In this document: in pieces, positions 49,543 through 57,894 of the stretch
How positions within the stretch are numbered: the stretch's first letter is position 1
How the letters are laid out: the number at the start of each line of letters is the position of its first letter
Source of the DNA: a virus
Virus record (IMG/VR): IMGVR_UViG_3300031718_000007
Span: 1-64,000 of that record
Strand: one strand, 5' to 3'
DNA: 64,000 nucleotides
Notes under the pieces: generated by a model
The model's database searches: none
The model's input: the letters and a program-made list of their open reading frames with translations, nothing else
Told to the model about the DNA's origin: nothing
Program-made: the position numbers and the translations under genes

Positions 49543-50259
49543 ATGGCTGACACTGCAACGGCTGCTGCTACTGCCCCGCAGGCAGGCAGCAACATGACGT
49601 TCGAATATCTGCTGGAAGTCGCGAAGGAAAGCGGCCAGAAGGAAGCGCAGGGTGCTGACAGCTTGCCGCAGTTCTTCCTCGATATCGCACAGGGCGCGTT
49701 CCTGGGCGTGATCGACGTGACTGCGAACAAGCATGGCGCCGGCGTAAACGATGCGGCCAAACTCACGCAGGCTCGTACGCAAGCGCGTACAGGCAGCACG
49801 ATTTTCGACCGTAAGGCGTTGAACGTGCGCGTCGCTGTGAACCGCACGAACACGATGATCAAACTGGGCATGTGGCCGAAAGGCGGGCCCGGCGAGCCGC
49901 TGAGCACGCTCAACAAGCTGCTCACCAATCATCGTAAGGCGATCCAGACCGGCAAGAAAGTGGTTGACGCGGCAAACGCGATGCTGAACTATGCTCGCGC
50001 ACAGACCAAGTCCGATCACATTCTGCCGGACACCGAACTGGAAAAATGCTTTCTTAAACCCGATCCGACAAAGCCCAGCGAGGAAGATATGCTTGCCAGT
50101 CTGCGCAAGCGCTTGCAGGCTGCCAAGGTCGGCAAGGGACTGGACGGCACGCTGGAAGGTGACACCGCCGATAAGATGATTGGCGCGATCACCAAGCGGC
50201 TGAAGGTAATCGCAGCGGCTAAGACTGGTACTGGGCCAGCTTCCCCGGCCACGCCTTAA
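49543..50259 (+). CDS. Unknown replication-region protein
   Basis: 238 residues. Ala/Thr-rich start, then MTFEYLLEVAKESGQK, PQFFLDIAQGAFLGVIDVTA, LNVRVAVNRTNTMIKLG and a helical C-terminus. No family recognised. It precedes the MoxR-like ATPase and may be its substrate or partner. ATG 49543 has the AACC(A/G)AAGGAGCC leader shared with 51734 and 54072; ATG 49357 upstream is in frame with its own GGAG and would add 62 residues. Confidence 0.6.
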   Translation: MADTATAAATAPQAGSNMTFEYLLEVAKESGQKEAQGADSLPQFFLDIAQGAFLGVIDVTANKHGAGVNDAAKLTQARTQARTGSTIFDRKALNVRVAVNRTNTMIKLGMWPKGGPGEPLSTLNKLLTNHRKAIQTGKKVVDAANAMLNYARAQTKSDHILPDTELEKCFLKPDPTKPSEEDMLASLRKRLQAAKVGKGLDGTLEGDTADKMIGAITKRLKVIAAAKTGTGPASPATP

Positions 50260-50265
50260 AAGCAA

Positions 50266-50343
50266 GCCTTGGGTGCGTTTTTGCAATTTCACGCCCAAGG
50301 CGCTGCGGCTGGCGCGGGTTTGGTGGCTCCGGCCCGCGCCAGC
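50266..50343 (+). terminator. Tandem hairpins before the MoxR-like gene
   Basis: GCCTTGGGTG/CGCCCAAGGC (50266-50301) then a perfect 11-bp stem GCTGGCGCGGG/CCCGCGCCAGC (50308-50343). No T run follows; they may be partial terminators or RNA-processing sites setting the ratio of the flanking genes. Confidence 0.5.
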
Positions 50344-50381
50344 ATTACCCTACGGAGCCTCAATCTCACGGAGCTACGAAA

Positions 50382-51539
50382 ATGAATTTGCGCGAAGCGA
50401 TGCAGACGGCCAAATATAATATCCAGGCCGGCAACGCCACGATCATTAAGTCTGATCCTGGCGTAGGTAAGACCGATATGTCGCACAGCCTTGTGCGATG
50501 GTTCGCGAACGGGCTCCATGCCGGCAAGCGTGTCGGCTGGAACTCGATCTTCATGGCCACGCAATCGGGCGTGAGTTTCACCGGCTTGCCTTGGAAGGGC
50601 GAGATCAAAGTGAAAGACGCTGCCGGAAACGACGTTGAGTTTACAGTCACCAAGCCGGCGATCCCGTCATGGGCCATGATGACTGACGTTGCGACTGGCG
50701 AGCGCTTGCCGGCATGTTGCTTCGATGTTTGCATCCTGATCATCGAAGAATGGGGTCAGGGAGAGCGCGAGGCAAAGGTGGCAGGCGCGGAGGTTTTGCT
50801 TAACGGGGGAACACCCCCGTTTTATATGCCGCCTGGGTCGGCGCGTATCGCCTTGTCGAACATCGACAGCAAGGACGCCGTGACCAAAGAGTTCGATTTT
50901 ATCATCAACCGCCGAGACGAGATCATCGTCAAAGGCGACGTTGACGTGTGGATCGAGGACTTTGCCGACAAGCCGTATCGGTTCAACGGCAAGGACTGGC
51001 AGGTAATGCCGGTCACCAAAGCGTGGGCCAAGGCCAAGCCGGACGAATTGTTCGGCGAGAAGCCCAAGACCCAAGGGTCATGGGCCACGGCGCGTAGCGT
51101 GACCATGTGGGATCGGTTTGCGCAGGTTGCCGCGGCCGAGAACGGCGGCAAGGTGCCAATTGAAAACAGCGCCTTCACTGATGCCAGCGCCGGCTATATC
51201 GGGATGGGTGCCACAGCGTCGCTGTTCTCGCATTTGCAGTTCCTGGTCGAACTGCCAGCCTATGAGGACGTGATCGCGGACCCGGCAAGCTGCCCGATCC
51301 CGACCAAGGCCGATCTGAAGATGCTGATGATGTATGAACTGGCGCACCGGGCCCGGCCGGAAGGTCTGGCGCCTGTGATCCAGTACATTCAGCGCTACCC
51401 GAAGGACATGAGCGTGACGTTTATCACGGCCATGTTGCGCCGCGACTACGCTGGCCTGATCAATCAGCCGGCCATGACGGCGTGGGTGGCGAAGAACGCT
51501 TCGCTGGTGAGCATTATCAGTTCGCTGGCGCAGACGTGA
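50382..51539 (+). CDS. MoxR-like AAA+ ATPase
   Basis: 385 residues. Walker A SDPGVGKTD (24-32), Walker B CILIIEEWGQ (about 117), sensor-like ARIALSNIDSKD. MoxR-type ATPases act as chaperones that load or remodel complexes, typically with a VWA protein encoded beside them; one lies 630 bp downstream. GGAG lies before the ATG. Confidence 0.75.
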   Translation: MNLREAMQTAKYNIQAGNATIIKSDPGVGKTDMSHSLVRWFANGLHAGKRVGWNSIFMATQSGVSFTGLPWKGEIKVKDAAGNDVEFTVTKPAIPSWAMMTDVATGERLPACCFDVCILIIEEWGQGEREAKVAGAEVLLNGGTPPFYMPPGSARIALSNIDSKDAVTKEFDFIINRRDEIIVKGDVDVWIEDFADKPYRFNGKDWQVMPVTKAWAKAKPDELFGEKPKTQGSWATARSVTMWDRFAQVAAAENGGKVPIENSAFTDASAGYIGMGATASLFSHLQFLVELPAYEDVIADPASCPIPTKADLKMLMMYELAHRARPEGLAPVIQYIQRYPKDMSVTFITAMLRRDYAGLINQPAMTAWVAKNASLVSIISSLAQT

Positions 51540-51562
51540 AGCGTCCCCGACCACTGCGACAG

Positions 51563-51579
51563 GTTACAGCGGCGGTAAC
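51563..51579. repeat. Dispersed inverted repeat, copy 15
   Basis: GTTACAGCGGCGGTAAC, one arm perfect, 24 bp after the MoxR stop and 155 bp before ATG 51734, in sequence with no assigned gene. Confidence 0.7.
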
Positions 51580-51733
51580 GGCCGCCGCTGTTTCTTCGCT
51601 TCGGATGGTGCGCAACATTAACGAAACATTTATGCCAGATAAAGCCTTCGATGACCTAATCCAATGGCGGTTAGGCGATCCGAGGTTTTGGTATGAAGGC
51701 CAAGCTTCGAGAGTGAAACCAAAGGAGCCTCAC

Positions 51734-52063
51734 ATGAGCGATGCGATCAAGCGTAATCAGTGCCAGTGGACCATCGAAATCCGCGCACACGTTAGCGAAA
51801 GCGAGCGTGATGCCGTGAACCAGACCATGAGCCGGCTGGCGCGGCACGCCGATGCCACGGTTAAACTCTTGCCCAACTCGAACATCATGAAGCCGGAGAC
51901 GGTTTGCTACGGCGATGACTTTTTCGTCGGGCATTTCGACGTGGCCATGCTGCCCGACGAGATCGGCGACGCCATAGCGCAGACTGGGCTGGGCGAGGAG
52001 GAAGTCGTGTCTGATGAGTTGCTACAGGCCGCGCGAGACATGGCGCATGATAAAGCCAAGTGA
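51734..52063 (+). CDS. Small unknown protein between ATPase and VWA genes
   Basis: 109 residues, CQWTIEIRAHVSESERDAVNQ and SRLARHADATVKLL giving an alpha/beta fold, acidic helical end. ATG 51734 has the AACCAAAGGAGCC leader. The 194-bp space before it is open in frame from GTG 51536 but looks like leader sequence. Confidence 0.6.
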   Translation: MSDAIKRNQCQWTIEIRAHVSESERDAVNQTMSRLARHADATVKLLPNSNIMKPETVCYGDDFFVGHFDVAMLPDEIGDAIAQTGLGEEEVVSDELLQAARDMAHDKAK

Positions 52064-52316
52064 TATAGCGGCGTCGACCACCGCCGCAATACGAAAGCGC
52101 CGCCGAGCGCTTCTAAATGACCTGCGCATGGTGTATCACGAAGGAAAATCAGTACCACTAGGAGCCAACAATGAGCAATGGAATGATTACCTCGGCTGGC
52201 GGCGTGCATGGTACGACGCCGTTATCGCCGCCTTCCCCGAGTTCTTCGGAGACCGAGGCCGAGACTATCACGTCGACAGAGAAGCTTTCATCCCAGAACG
52301 CAACCAAGTGGGATGA
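52047..52316 (+). CDS. Possible overlapping small protein
   Basis: 89 codons (MIKPSDIAASTTAAIRKRRR...) including QWNDYLGWRRAWYDAVIAAF and FFGDRGRDYHVDREAF, more protein-like than the Ser/Thr-rich start of the VWA frame it overlaps. Its WRRAWYD segment recalls WRRQWQRD in the protein encoded at 54677. Weak ribosome site. Confidence 0.4.
   Translation: MIKPSDIAASTTAAIRKRRRALLNDLRMVYHEGKSVPLGANNEQWNDYLGWRRAWYDAVIAAFPEFFGDRGRDYHVDREAFIPERNQVG
52076..52089 (+). repeat. GACCACCGCCGCAA leader element, copy c
   Basis: 14 bases, 82-95 bp before ATG 52171, which is preceded by TAGGAGCCAACA. Confidence 0.6.
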
Positions 52317-53547
52317 CACTACCGCCATGATCCAGTGGTGCGCCCCTGGGTTTCGGCATATCTGGTACAAGCTGCTGGTGCAGAACGGCAACGACTACAA
52401 CGCCGTGATGACCAAGCGCGTGCCGGTCGCCGCAACCGATGGGCAGAACCTGATAATCAATCCGGACACGTTCTTCGAATACAAGCTGCGCGAGCGTGCG
52501 TTCATTGGAGCGCACGAGATTTTGCACGCGATCTTCGATGACTGCGGTTTGCTGCACAAATGCACCAAGTCGGAGACCGTGCCGATGCAGGACGGCACGA
52601 CGCTGCCGTTTGTCAATGAAACCATGCAAATCGCCATGGACCTGCGGAATAACGCGCTGCTGATCGAGAGCCATATTGGCTCTTGCCCGAAAGACGCCGT
52701 GGTCAGCGAGCGCGAAATGCCGGACGGCACGAAGCTGCCCAAGGTGACAGGGCAGGAAAGCATCCTCGATATCTATCAGCAGGTCTACAAGGCCTACGAG
52801 GACAATGGCGGTCAGCCGGGGCAGGGCACAGTCATGGTTGACGTGCTGCAGCCGGGCGCGAGCACTGGGCAAAGCCCGTCACAGGCGCAAGGCCAGCGTG
52901 ATCCTAACCGCTGGGCAATCGAGCTAAAGACTGCCCAAAACCTGCAGGAACGCCACCAAGGCAAGCTGCCCGCGGGACTGAACCGCATGTTCGCAGACTT
53001 GCTTGAGCCCGAGGTCTACTGGCTGGACTATATTCAAACGCTGATCCAGCGGCATACCGGCTCAGGCGGCCGGGACTGGCGCGAGCCGGACCCGTGGTTC
53101 ATTGGCCGCGATATCTATCTGCCCAAGAAAACCGGCTATGGCGCCGGCTGGATAGTGATCTGGGGTGACACATCAGGTTCGCGTGGTGACACTGAGATCG
53201 CTAGCAGCATGTCTGAGACCAGTGGTATCTTGGAGGACATTAACCCGAAGCGCCTGACAGTGATTTGGGGTGATGCTGCCATCAGCTACATTGACGAAAT
53301 CGAAGACCCTGCGGATATTGCCAACATTCAAGCCCGTGGAACTGGTGGCGGTGGCGGCACAGACTTTCAGCCGGTGCTCGATTGGATACGCGAGCAAGGT
53401 GAAACGCCGGAACTGTTTATCGGTTTCACTGACGGTTATGTCAGCTATCCGGATCAAGAACCGCCGTTCCCCACGATCTGGGCCAGCAGCACGGACTATG
53501 ACTATCCGTACGGTCAGAAGGTCCGCGTGAACCAGCGCGCGCCGTGA
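52171..53547 (+). CDS. VWA / metallopeptidase-like partner of MoxR
   Basis: 458 residues. HEILHAIFDD (about 114-123) is an HExxH zinc motif in the N-terminal part; the C-terminal part has a MIDAS-like WGDTSGSRGD (DxSxS near 330) and GGGGTDFQPVLDWI. This is the domain order of the DUF2201 putative metallopeptidase/VWA family, usual partners of MoxR ATPases. The first 45 residues are Ser/Thr-rich. Might disassemble or assemble a host or phage complex. Confidence 0.75.
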   Translation: MSNGMITSAGGVHGTTPLSPPSPSSSETEAETITSTEKLSSQNATKWDDTTAMIQWCAPGFRHIWYKLLVQNGNDYNAVMTKRVPVAATDGQNLIINPDTFFEYKLRERAFIGAHEILHAIFDDCGLLHKCTKSETVPMQDGTTLPFVNETMQIAMDLRNNALLIESHIGSCPKDAVVSEREMPDGTKLPKVTGQESILDIYQQVYKAYEDNGGQPGQGTVMVDVLQPGASTGQSPSQAQGQRDPNRWAIELKTAQNLQERHQGKLPAGLNRMFADLLEPEVYWLDYIQTLIQRHTGSGGRDWREPDPWFIGRDIYLPKKTGYGAGWIVIWGDTSGSRGDTEIASSMSETSGILEDINPKRLTVIWGDAAISYIDEIEDPADIANIQARGTGGGGGTDFQPVLDWIREQGETPELFIGFTDGYVSYPDQEPPFPTIWASSTDYDYPYGQKVRVNQRAP

Positions 53548-54041
53548 ACATTAAAGCTGCACAGGTCTACGGTTATTTGCAGCATGACATGCGAAACATA
53601 CGCATCATGCGCCTGGACGATGGAGAGGGCAACATGCCTATCGGACAAGAGAACACGCGGTTCCGTTCGTTTGCGGAGCGCTACATTATCGAGCGTGCTA
53701 GTAGCTTTGAGACTGGCAAGGAAGATGCAGGTATCTGGAAAGCGCTTCAAGATGCCAAGCGCGCTTATAGTATGATCGAGCGCAGCGCGCACGCCGTGGA
53801 AAAAACCATGCAAGAGGCTATGGAGCACGAATATCGAAATGCGTTACAGGTCGGTAACGCCAGCAATAACAACATCGCCCCCGGTCAGCTTATCCCCGTC
53901 GCTAGGCCAATAATCAGTGGTCCTCCAAGTCTGTCGAAAACCGTACAAGAGCAAGCGCTTAAAGCGCTTGCTGATCCGAACACGCCCCCGACTATCAAAG
54001 AGCGCGTGAGAAAGTTTCTGCAAGGGGGACCAATCGTCTAA
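53544..54041 (+). CDS. Unknown helical protein
   Basis: 165 residues, starting at a GTG that overlaps the VWA stop (GTGA). Long central helix (DAGIWKALQDAKRAYSMIE) and a Pro-rich end. A dispersed inverted repeat lies at about codon 101. ATG 53634 is an alternative start. Confidence 0.55.
   Translation: MNIKAAQVYGYLQHDMRNIRIMRLDDGEGNMPIGQENTRFRSFAERYIIERASSFETGKEDAGIWKALQDAKRAYSMIERSAHAVEKTMQEAMEHEYRNALQVGNASNNNIAPGQLIPVARPIISGPPSLSKTVQEQALKALADPNTPPTIKERVRKFLQGGPIV
53843..53858. repeat. Dispersed inverted repeat, copy 16
   Basis: GTTACAGGTCGGTAAC, the short 16-nt form with one perfect arm; encodes ALQVGN here. Confidence 0.6.
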
Positions 54042-54071
54042 GTCTACCAACCCAAACCAAAGGAGCCAATC

Positions 54072-54764
54072 ATGAGCCGTCGCAAGAAAGAACCCGGACC
54101 GAAACTGTTAGGGCTGGCCCGCGCTGTCGAAGGCAACCTAAACCGGCTGGAAGAAGCTGTTGCCTATCAGACCGTGCTGCGGAATTATACGTTTAGCCGC
54201 GAGGAAATAGTGGCGTGTGTGCTGCCGCCCGAGGATATCGAGGCGCTGCGGCGGGCAGAATGCCTTGTGGAAACGCATTACAGCAAGCTGGTGCGGGCTC
54301 GTTTTCGGGATAGCTTTCAAACATATCCGGTCACTGTCCTGCTCAATATTGATGGCATGGGACTGGCGCTATGGCGCGGTGATGCGTGCAAGTTTCAGCA
54401 CGAGGCTCCGCGCGCTGCTGATTTTCTGGCAATGACTACCGCCTTGTCGCGCATCCGACAACGTTTTGCGGTGGTAGAAACCCTGGTCGAATGGTTTGAT
54501 AAGAATGCAAGCTGGGGCGCTGTGCGCTACTACTGGCCAAGCGCTTGTGCTTTGCTGCCGAGTGATCATCTGATCCACCGACTGGATGGCACGATTTTTC
54601 GCGAGCCAGTAGCGTCTATTGGCGCCATGATTCCTCTTTGCCGGGAAACGGCTATCACCGTTACGGAGGCAATGCTATGCCCGCTCGACGCGCCAACCGG
54701 GAATTCTCCGGTCTCTGTGACGATAGGCGATCGGTCGTTCAACGTTCCGTTACCGCCGCTGTAA
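54072..54764 (+). CDS. Unknown replication-region protein
   Basis: 230 residues: a basic start (MSRRKKEPGPK), helices with NYTFSREEIVACVLPPEDIEAL, and a beta-rich C-terminus (VSVTIGDRSFNVPLPPL). Leader AACCAAAGGAGCC before the ATG. Precedes DNA polymerase; no family recognised. Confidence 0.6.
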   Translation: MSRRKKEPGPKLLGLARAVEGNLNRLEEAVAYQTVLRNYTFSREEIVACVLPPEDIEALRRAECLVETHYSKLVRARFRDSFQTYPVTVLLNIDGMGLALWRGDACKFQHEAPRAADFLAMTTALSRIRQRFAVVETLVEWFDKNASWGAVRYYWPSACALLPSDHLIHRLDGTIFREPVASIGAMIPLCRETAITVTEAMLCPLDAPTGNSPVSVTIGDRSFNVPLPPL

Positions 54765-54973
54765 CGCATGAAGGCATAAAGGCAATTTATCGCGACTACT
54801 GGTATCGGACGCACGGCGTTCACGCGCCTGCTCACTTGCCAGAGTTTGTGGCATGGCGTAGACAATGGCAACGCGACCTCCGTATCAGATCGGAAGAACT
54901 CCTATGCCGCAGCAACTCTGGTTCTTCGACCTCGAAACATATTACGACGACGGATATTCGCTGCGCCGAATGA
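54677..54973 (+). CDS. Small basic protein overlapping both neighbours
   Basis: 98 residues; HEGIKAIYRDYWYRTHG and LPEFVAWRRQWQRDLRIRSEEL fill the gap before the polymerase gene. Overlaps 88 bp upstream and 70 bp downstream. GGAGGC precedes the ATG. Likely a small DNA- or polymerase-associated protein. Confidence 0.55.
   Translation: MPARRANREFSGLCDDRRSVVQRSVTAAVTHEGIKAIYRDYWYRTHGVHAPAHLPEFVAWRRQWQRDLRIRSEELLCRSNSGSSTSKHITTTDIRCAE
54749..54765. repeat. Dispersed inverted repeat, copy 17
   Basis: GTTACCGCCGCTGTAAC, one arm perfect; its GTAAC includes the TAA stop of the 54072 gene and encodes VTAAVT in the overlapping gene. Confidence 0.65.
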
Positions 54974-56799
54974 CGCCACCAGAGTATATCCTGGATGACC
55001 GCTATGAAGGTATCATGCTCGCAGCCGCGGAAGGCGAAAACCCCTCGTTCATGGTCGATGGCCCAGACATTGGACGCTTTCTATCATCCCTTCCTATTCG
55101 GGACACCACAACCGTATGCTTCAACGCATTGTTTGATAATTGCGTTCTTGCGTGGCGGTATGGTTTCGTTCCAGCGAGAATGCTGTGCTCGATGCGGATG
55201 GCAGTGGCGACGCGAGGGCATACGCTGCAGCGACATTCCCTGGCCGCAGTCAGCCAAAGCCTTGGAGTGGGGACTAAGGGGACGGAAATTGAGAACGTTA
55301 AGGGGCTTCACCGCGAGCAAATTATCGCGTCTAGGCGGTGGAACGCGTTCACGCGTTACGCGCTCAACGACAACGACCTGAACCGTAGTATTTTTTTCGA
55401 GTGCGCGAAAGATTTCCCTAGTAGCGAGCGCCGGGTGATGGACAGGGTTCTACGCTGTGCCATAGAGCCGCGCTTTCAGATCAACATCCCTCTACTCAAA
55501 CAGCATCTGGTGGACTTGGAAGTGAGCAAAACGCAGCTTCTTGCGCAAGCCGGAGTAACGGACCCTTCGGAGTTGCGTAGCGCCACTAAGTTTCAGGCGT
55601 TGCTCGAAGCGCGCGGCGTGGACGTGGAAATGAAAACGACTACCACGGGCAACGTGGCGCCGGCGTTCGCCAAGACTGACGAGTTCATGGAGAAGTTGCA
55701 AGCGCACGAGGACCCGGTAGTCTCCGCGCTCGCGTGCGCGCGGTTAGGAGTACGGTCGACGATCGAGCAATCGCGCGGCCAGCGCATGCTGCAGATCGCG
55801 TCGCTGAACTGGGACGCCGTTACAGCGCCTGAAACGGGCGTGCCGCTGATGCCGTTCCCGCTGCGATATAGCGGCGCCCATACGCATCGGCTGTCGGGCG
55901 ACTGGCTGATCAACACGCAGAACCTGCCGACTGGCCGAGGCGGGAGCACGAGCAACACGCTGCGAAAAGCGATTGTTGCGCCGTTCGGGCACGAGGTAGC
56001 GATAGCGGACTTGGAACAAATCGAGTGCCGCGTGAACGCTTGGTTTTGCGGGCAGCAAGACCTGCTCGACGTGTTCGCGCAGGGGCTCGACCCGTACGCA
56101 CTGCTCGCAAGCGCGATTTTCGGTTTCAAGGTCGACAAGAAAGTGCATCTGCTGGAACGTTTTATCGGGAAATCGGGCGTACTAGGGCTCGGCTTCCAGT
56201 GCGGGGCAACGAAATTCTACAACATGGTGATACGCTCGGCGCGCGTGATGGGGATGGACATGAATGCGCTGCTGCAGGTATGGACGCCGGAGTTAGCGCA
56301 ACGCACCGTGGACATTTATCGCCGGCAGAACGCGGCGATCCGTCGGATGTGGGCTGCGTTGGACCTTGCGCTGGCCAGCGCATGGTCCGGGCGTAGCGGG
56401 CCTGTCCAGATTGGGCCTGTGGAGATCGGCTACGGCTACGTGCTGCTGCCGAACGGCATGAAGATGAACTATCAAGTCAAGAGCACCGACACGAATGCCG
56501 GGCTGAGCTACATTTACGAGGGCCGCGAGCATCCGATCTACGGCGGGAAATTTCTCGAAAACATTGTGCAGGCCCTGGCGCGGATCATCTTGATGAACGC
56601 TGCCATGCGCATCTGGGATCGTGGTTATCCGTTCAAGCTGCAGGCGCATGACGAGCTAGGTTGGGTGGTGCGCACTGAGGACAAGGATGAAGCTATGCGT
56701 GTGATCCACGAGGAAATGATCCGGCCGCCATCGTGGGCGCGAAGGATACCGCTTGGCGCGGCGGTCTCATGCGGAGCATCGTATGGCGACGCGAAGTAG
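54904..56799 (+). CDS. Family A DNA polymerase with 3'-5' exonuclease
   Basis: 631 residues. Exonuclease: FDLET (8-12), FNALFDN, YALNDNDLN. Polymerase: motif A VAIADLEQIECR (about 365-376), motif B ERFIGKSGVLGLGFQCG (about 418), motif C QAHDELGW (about 579). It is the replicative polymerase of the phage. ATG 54904 is chosen because the exonuclease motif starts right after it and GGAAGA lies upstream. Confidence 0.9.
   Translation: MPQQLWFFDLETYYDDGYSLRRMTPPEYILDDRYEGIMLAAAEGENPSFMVDGPDIGRFLSSLPIRDTTTVCFNALFDNCVLAWRYGFVPARMLCSMRMAVATRGHTLQRHSLAAVSQSLGVGTKGTEIENVKGLHREQIIASRRWNAFTRYALNDNDLNRSIFFECAKDFPSSERRVMDRVLRCAIEPRFQINIPLLKQHLVDLEVSKTQLLAQAGVTDPSELRSATKFQALLEARGVDVEMKTTTTGNVAPAFAKTDEFMEKLQAHEDPVVSALACARLGVRSTIEQSRGQRMLQIASLNWDAVTAPETGVPLMPFPLRYSGAHTHRLSGDWLINTQNLPTGRGGSTSNTLRKAIVAPFGHEVAIADLEQIECRVNAWFCGQQDLLDVFAQGLDPYALLASAIFGFKVDKKVHLLERFIGKSGVLGLGFQCGATKFYNMVIRSARVMGMDMNALLQVWTPELAQRTVDIYRRQNAAIRRMWAALDLALASAWSGRSGPVQIGPVEIGYGYVLLPNGMKMNYQVKSTDTNAGLSYIYEGREHPIYGGKFLENIVQALARIILMNAAMRIWDRGYPFKLQAHDELGWVVRTEDKDEAMRVIHEEMIRPPSWARRIPLGAAVSCGASYGDAK
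55819..55835. repeat. Dispersed inverted repeat, copy 18
   Basis: GTTACAGCGCCTGAAAC, one arm perfect, encoding VTAPET in DNA polymerase, one base from VTAPVT. Confidence 0.7.
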
Positions 56800-57109
56800 G
56801 GCGACGTGCGTAAGGTCATCATCCTGCGGTTCAGATTTTGAACGGGATGTGTATCTCGATATGTACCTAACCAAGGTTGTGACCGGGCGCCGTGATTATA
56901 TGAGAGCCGACGTGTTCGGAAAATGGTGGGACTGGTATAAGGAAGGACCTGCGTATGCACGAGCAAAAGCTGCTGCTGGAAGATCACTCTCAAGAAATAC
57001 CCCCGTTCCTGCAACGCAACGAGGACGGGACAATGAAGTACCCCGGCATCCCGGTGGCGGTTACAGCAAATGTAACGCCGCCAACGCGCGAGGAAAACCG
57101 CCATCTTGA
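56783..57109 (+). CDS. Small protein after DNA polymerase
   Basis: 108 codons. The middle (DVYLDMYLTKVVTGRRDYMR, FGKWWDWYKEG) occupies the 155 bp between polymerase and the next gene and looks real; the last 50 codons overlap the next gene and may be less constrained. GGAG lies 7 nt upstream of the ATG. Confidence 0.5.
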   Translation: MATRSRATCVRSSSCGSDFERDVYLDMYLTKVVTGRRDYMRADVFGKWWDWYKEGPAYARAKAAAGRSLSRNTPVPATQRGRDNEVPRHPGGGYSKCNAANARGKPPS

Positions 57110-57317
57110 CAAGTGGGGCTGGCCGGTCAACCCTGCGGATGAGAAGGCCCGCAAACTGCTGCTGGCAGATCAGGATCGCGTGCAATCAATCAAGAAAGCC
57201 GAGAGCACGAAGGCCAGCCGTGCCAAACAGGCCGCGGAGGCTGAGATCAAACGCAAGGCGCTGCTGGCCAGCAAGGCTAACTTCTTGCAGCATTTCAAGT
57301 GGGACTGGGAAAAATGA
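56955..57317 (+). CDS. Unknown Lys/Ala-rich protein
   Basis: 120 residues: a Pro-rich N-terminus containing a dispersed inverted repeat (VTANVT) and a helical Lys/Ala C-terminus (SIKKAESTKASRAKQAAEAE). May bind DNA or the polymerase. GGAAGGA precedes the ATG. Confidence 0.6.
   Translation: MHEQKLLLEDHSQEIPPFLQRNEDGTMKYPGIPVAVTANVTPPTREENRHLDKWGWPVNPADEKARKLLLADQDRVQSIKKAESTKASRAKQAAEAEIKRKALLASKANFLQHFKWDWEK
57060..57076. repeat. Dispersed inverted repeat, copy 19
   Basis: GTTACAGCAAATGTAAC, one arm perfect, at the N-terminal linker of the Lys/Ala-rich protein. Confidence 0.7.
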
Positions 57318-57535
57318 TTTACGCGTTCGCCGGTATGTTCTGTATGGACGTGTGCTACGCGCTCTACACCAAGAGCCTCGTCAAAGACCAGCATATCCGC
57401 GCGAGCGCGTACGCATCTGGGATCACTCTCTGCATGGGCGTCGTGACCCTTGCATACGTCCATAATCCTGTGGCACTACTCTCTGCGATGGCTGGCGCAT
57501 TTGCCGGTACACTCGTAGGGAGTTTGATCAAATGA
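57314..57535 (+). CDS. Small three-helix membrane protein
   Basis: 73 residues, nearly all hydrophobic: MIYAFAGMFCMDVCYALYT, then two more helices with GMVVT-like and AGAFAGTLVGS packing motifs. Overlaps both neighbours by 4 bp. Resembles small phage inner-membrane proteins; role unknown. Confidence 0.6.
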   Translation: MIYAFAGMFCMDVCYALYTKSLVKDQHIRASAYASGITLCMGVVTLAYVHNPVALLSAMAGAFAGTLVGSLIK

Positions 57536-57894
57536 AACTCTATCTGGCGGGACCAATGCGTGGTATCCCGAACTTTAACTTCCCGGCCTTCGACTATGCG
57601 GCAGCGAAGCTGCGAGCCGCCGGGTTTGAAGTATTCTCACCGGCTGAGCGTGACCGGCAAACGTACGGTAGCGAGATCGAGATCAACCCGACCGGCGATG
57701 AGAGCAAAGTTGCCAATCCGGAATGCACGATCAATGACTGCATGGCGGCAGATTGTGAGTGGATTTGCCGCAACGCAAATGCCATTGCGCTTCTCCCCGG
57801 TTGGGAGAAATCTTCTGGCGCGAACGCCGAATTGGCGCTAGCAAAGGCCCTCGGTCTCACTGAGATCACGCTGGGCAAGGAGTATGTGCAGTGA
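57532..57894 (+). CDS. DUF4406 nucleoside 2-deoxyribosyltransferase-like protein
   Basis: 120 residues. KLYLAGPMRGIPNFNFPAFD at the start, IALLPGWEKSSGANAELALAKALG near the end with Glu as the likely nucleophile: the DUF4406 / nucleoside deoxyribosyltransferase fold. Could exchange or remove bases from (deoxy)nucleotides during takeover of host pools. Confidence 0.75.
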   Translation: MKLYLAGPMRGIPNFNFPAFDYAAAKLRAAGFEVFSPAERDRQTYGSEIEINPTGDESKVANPECTINDCMAADCEWICRNANAIALLPGWEKSSGANAELALAKALGLTEITLGKEYVQ

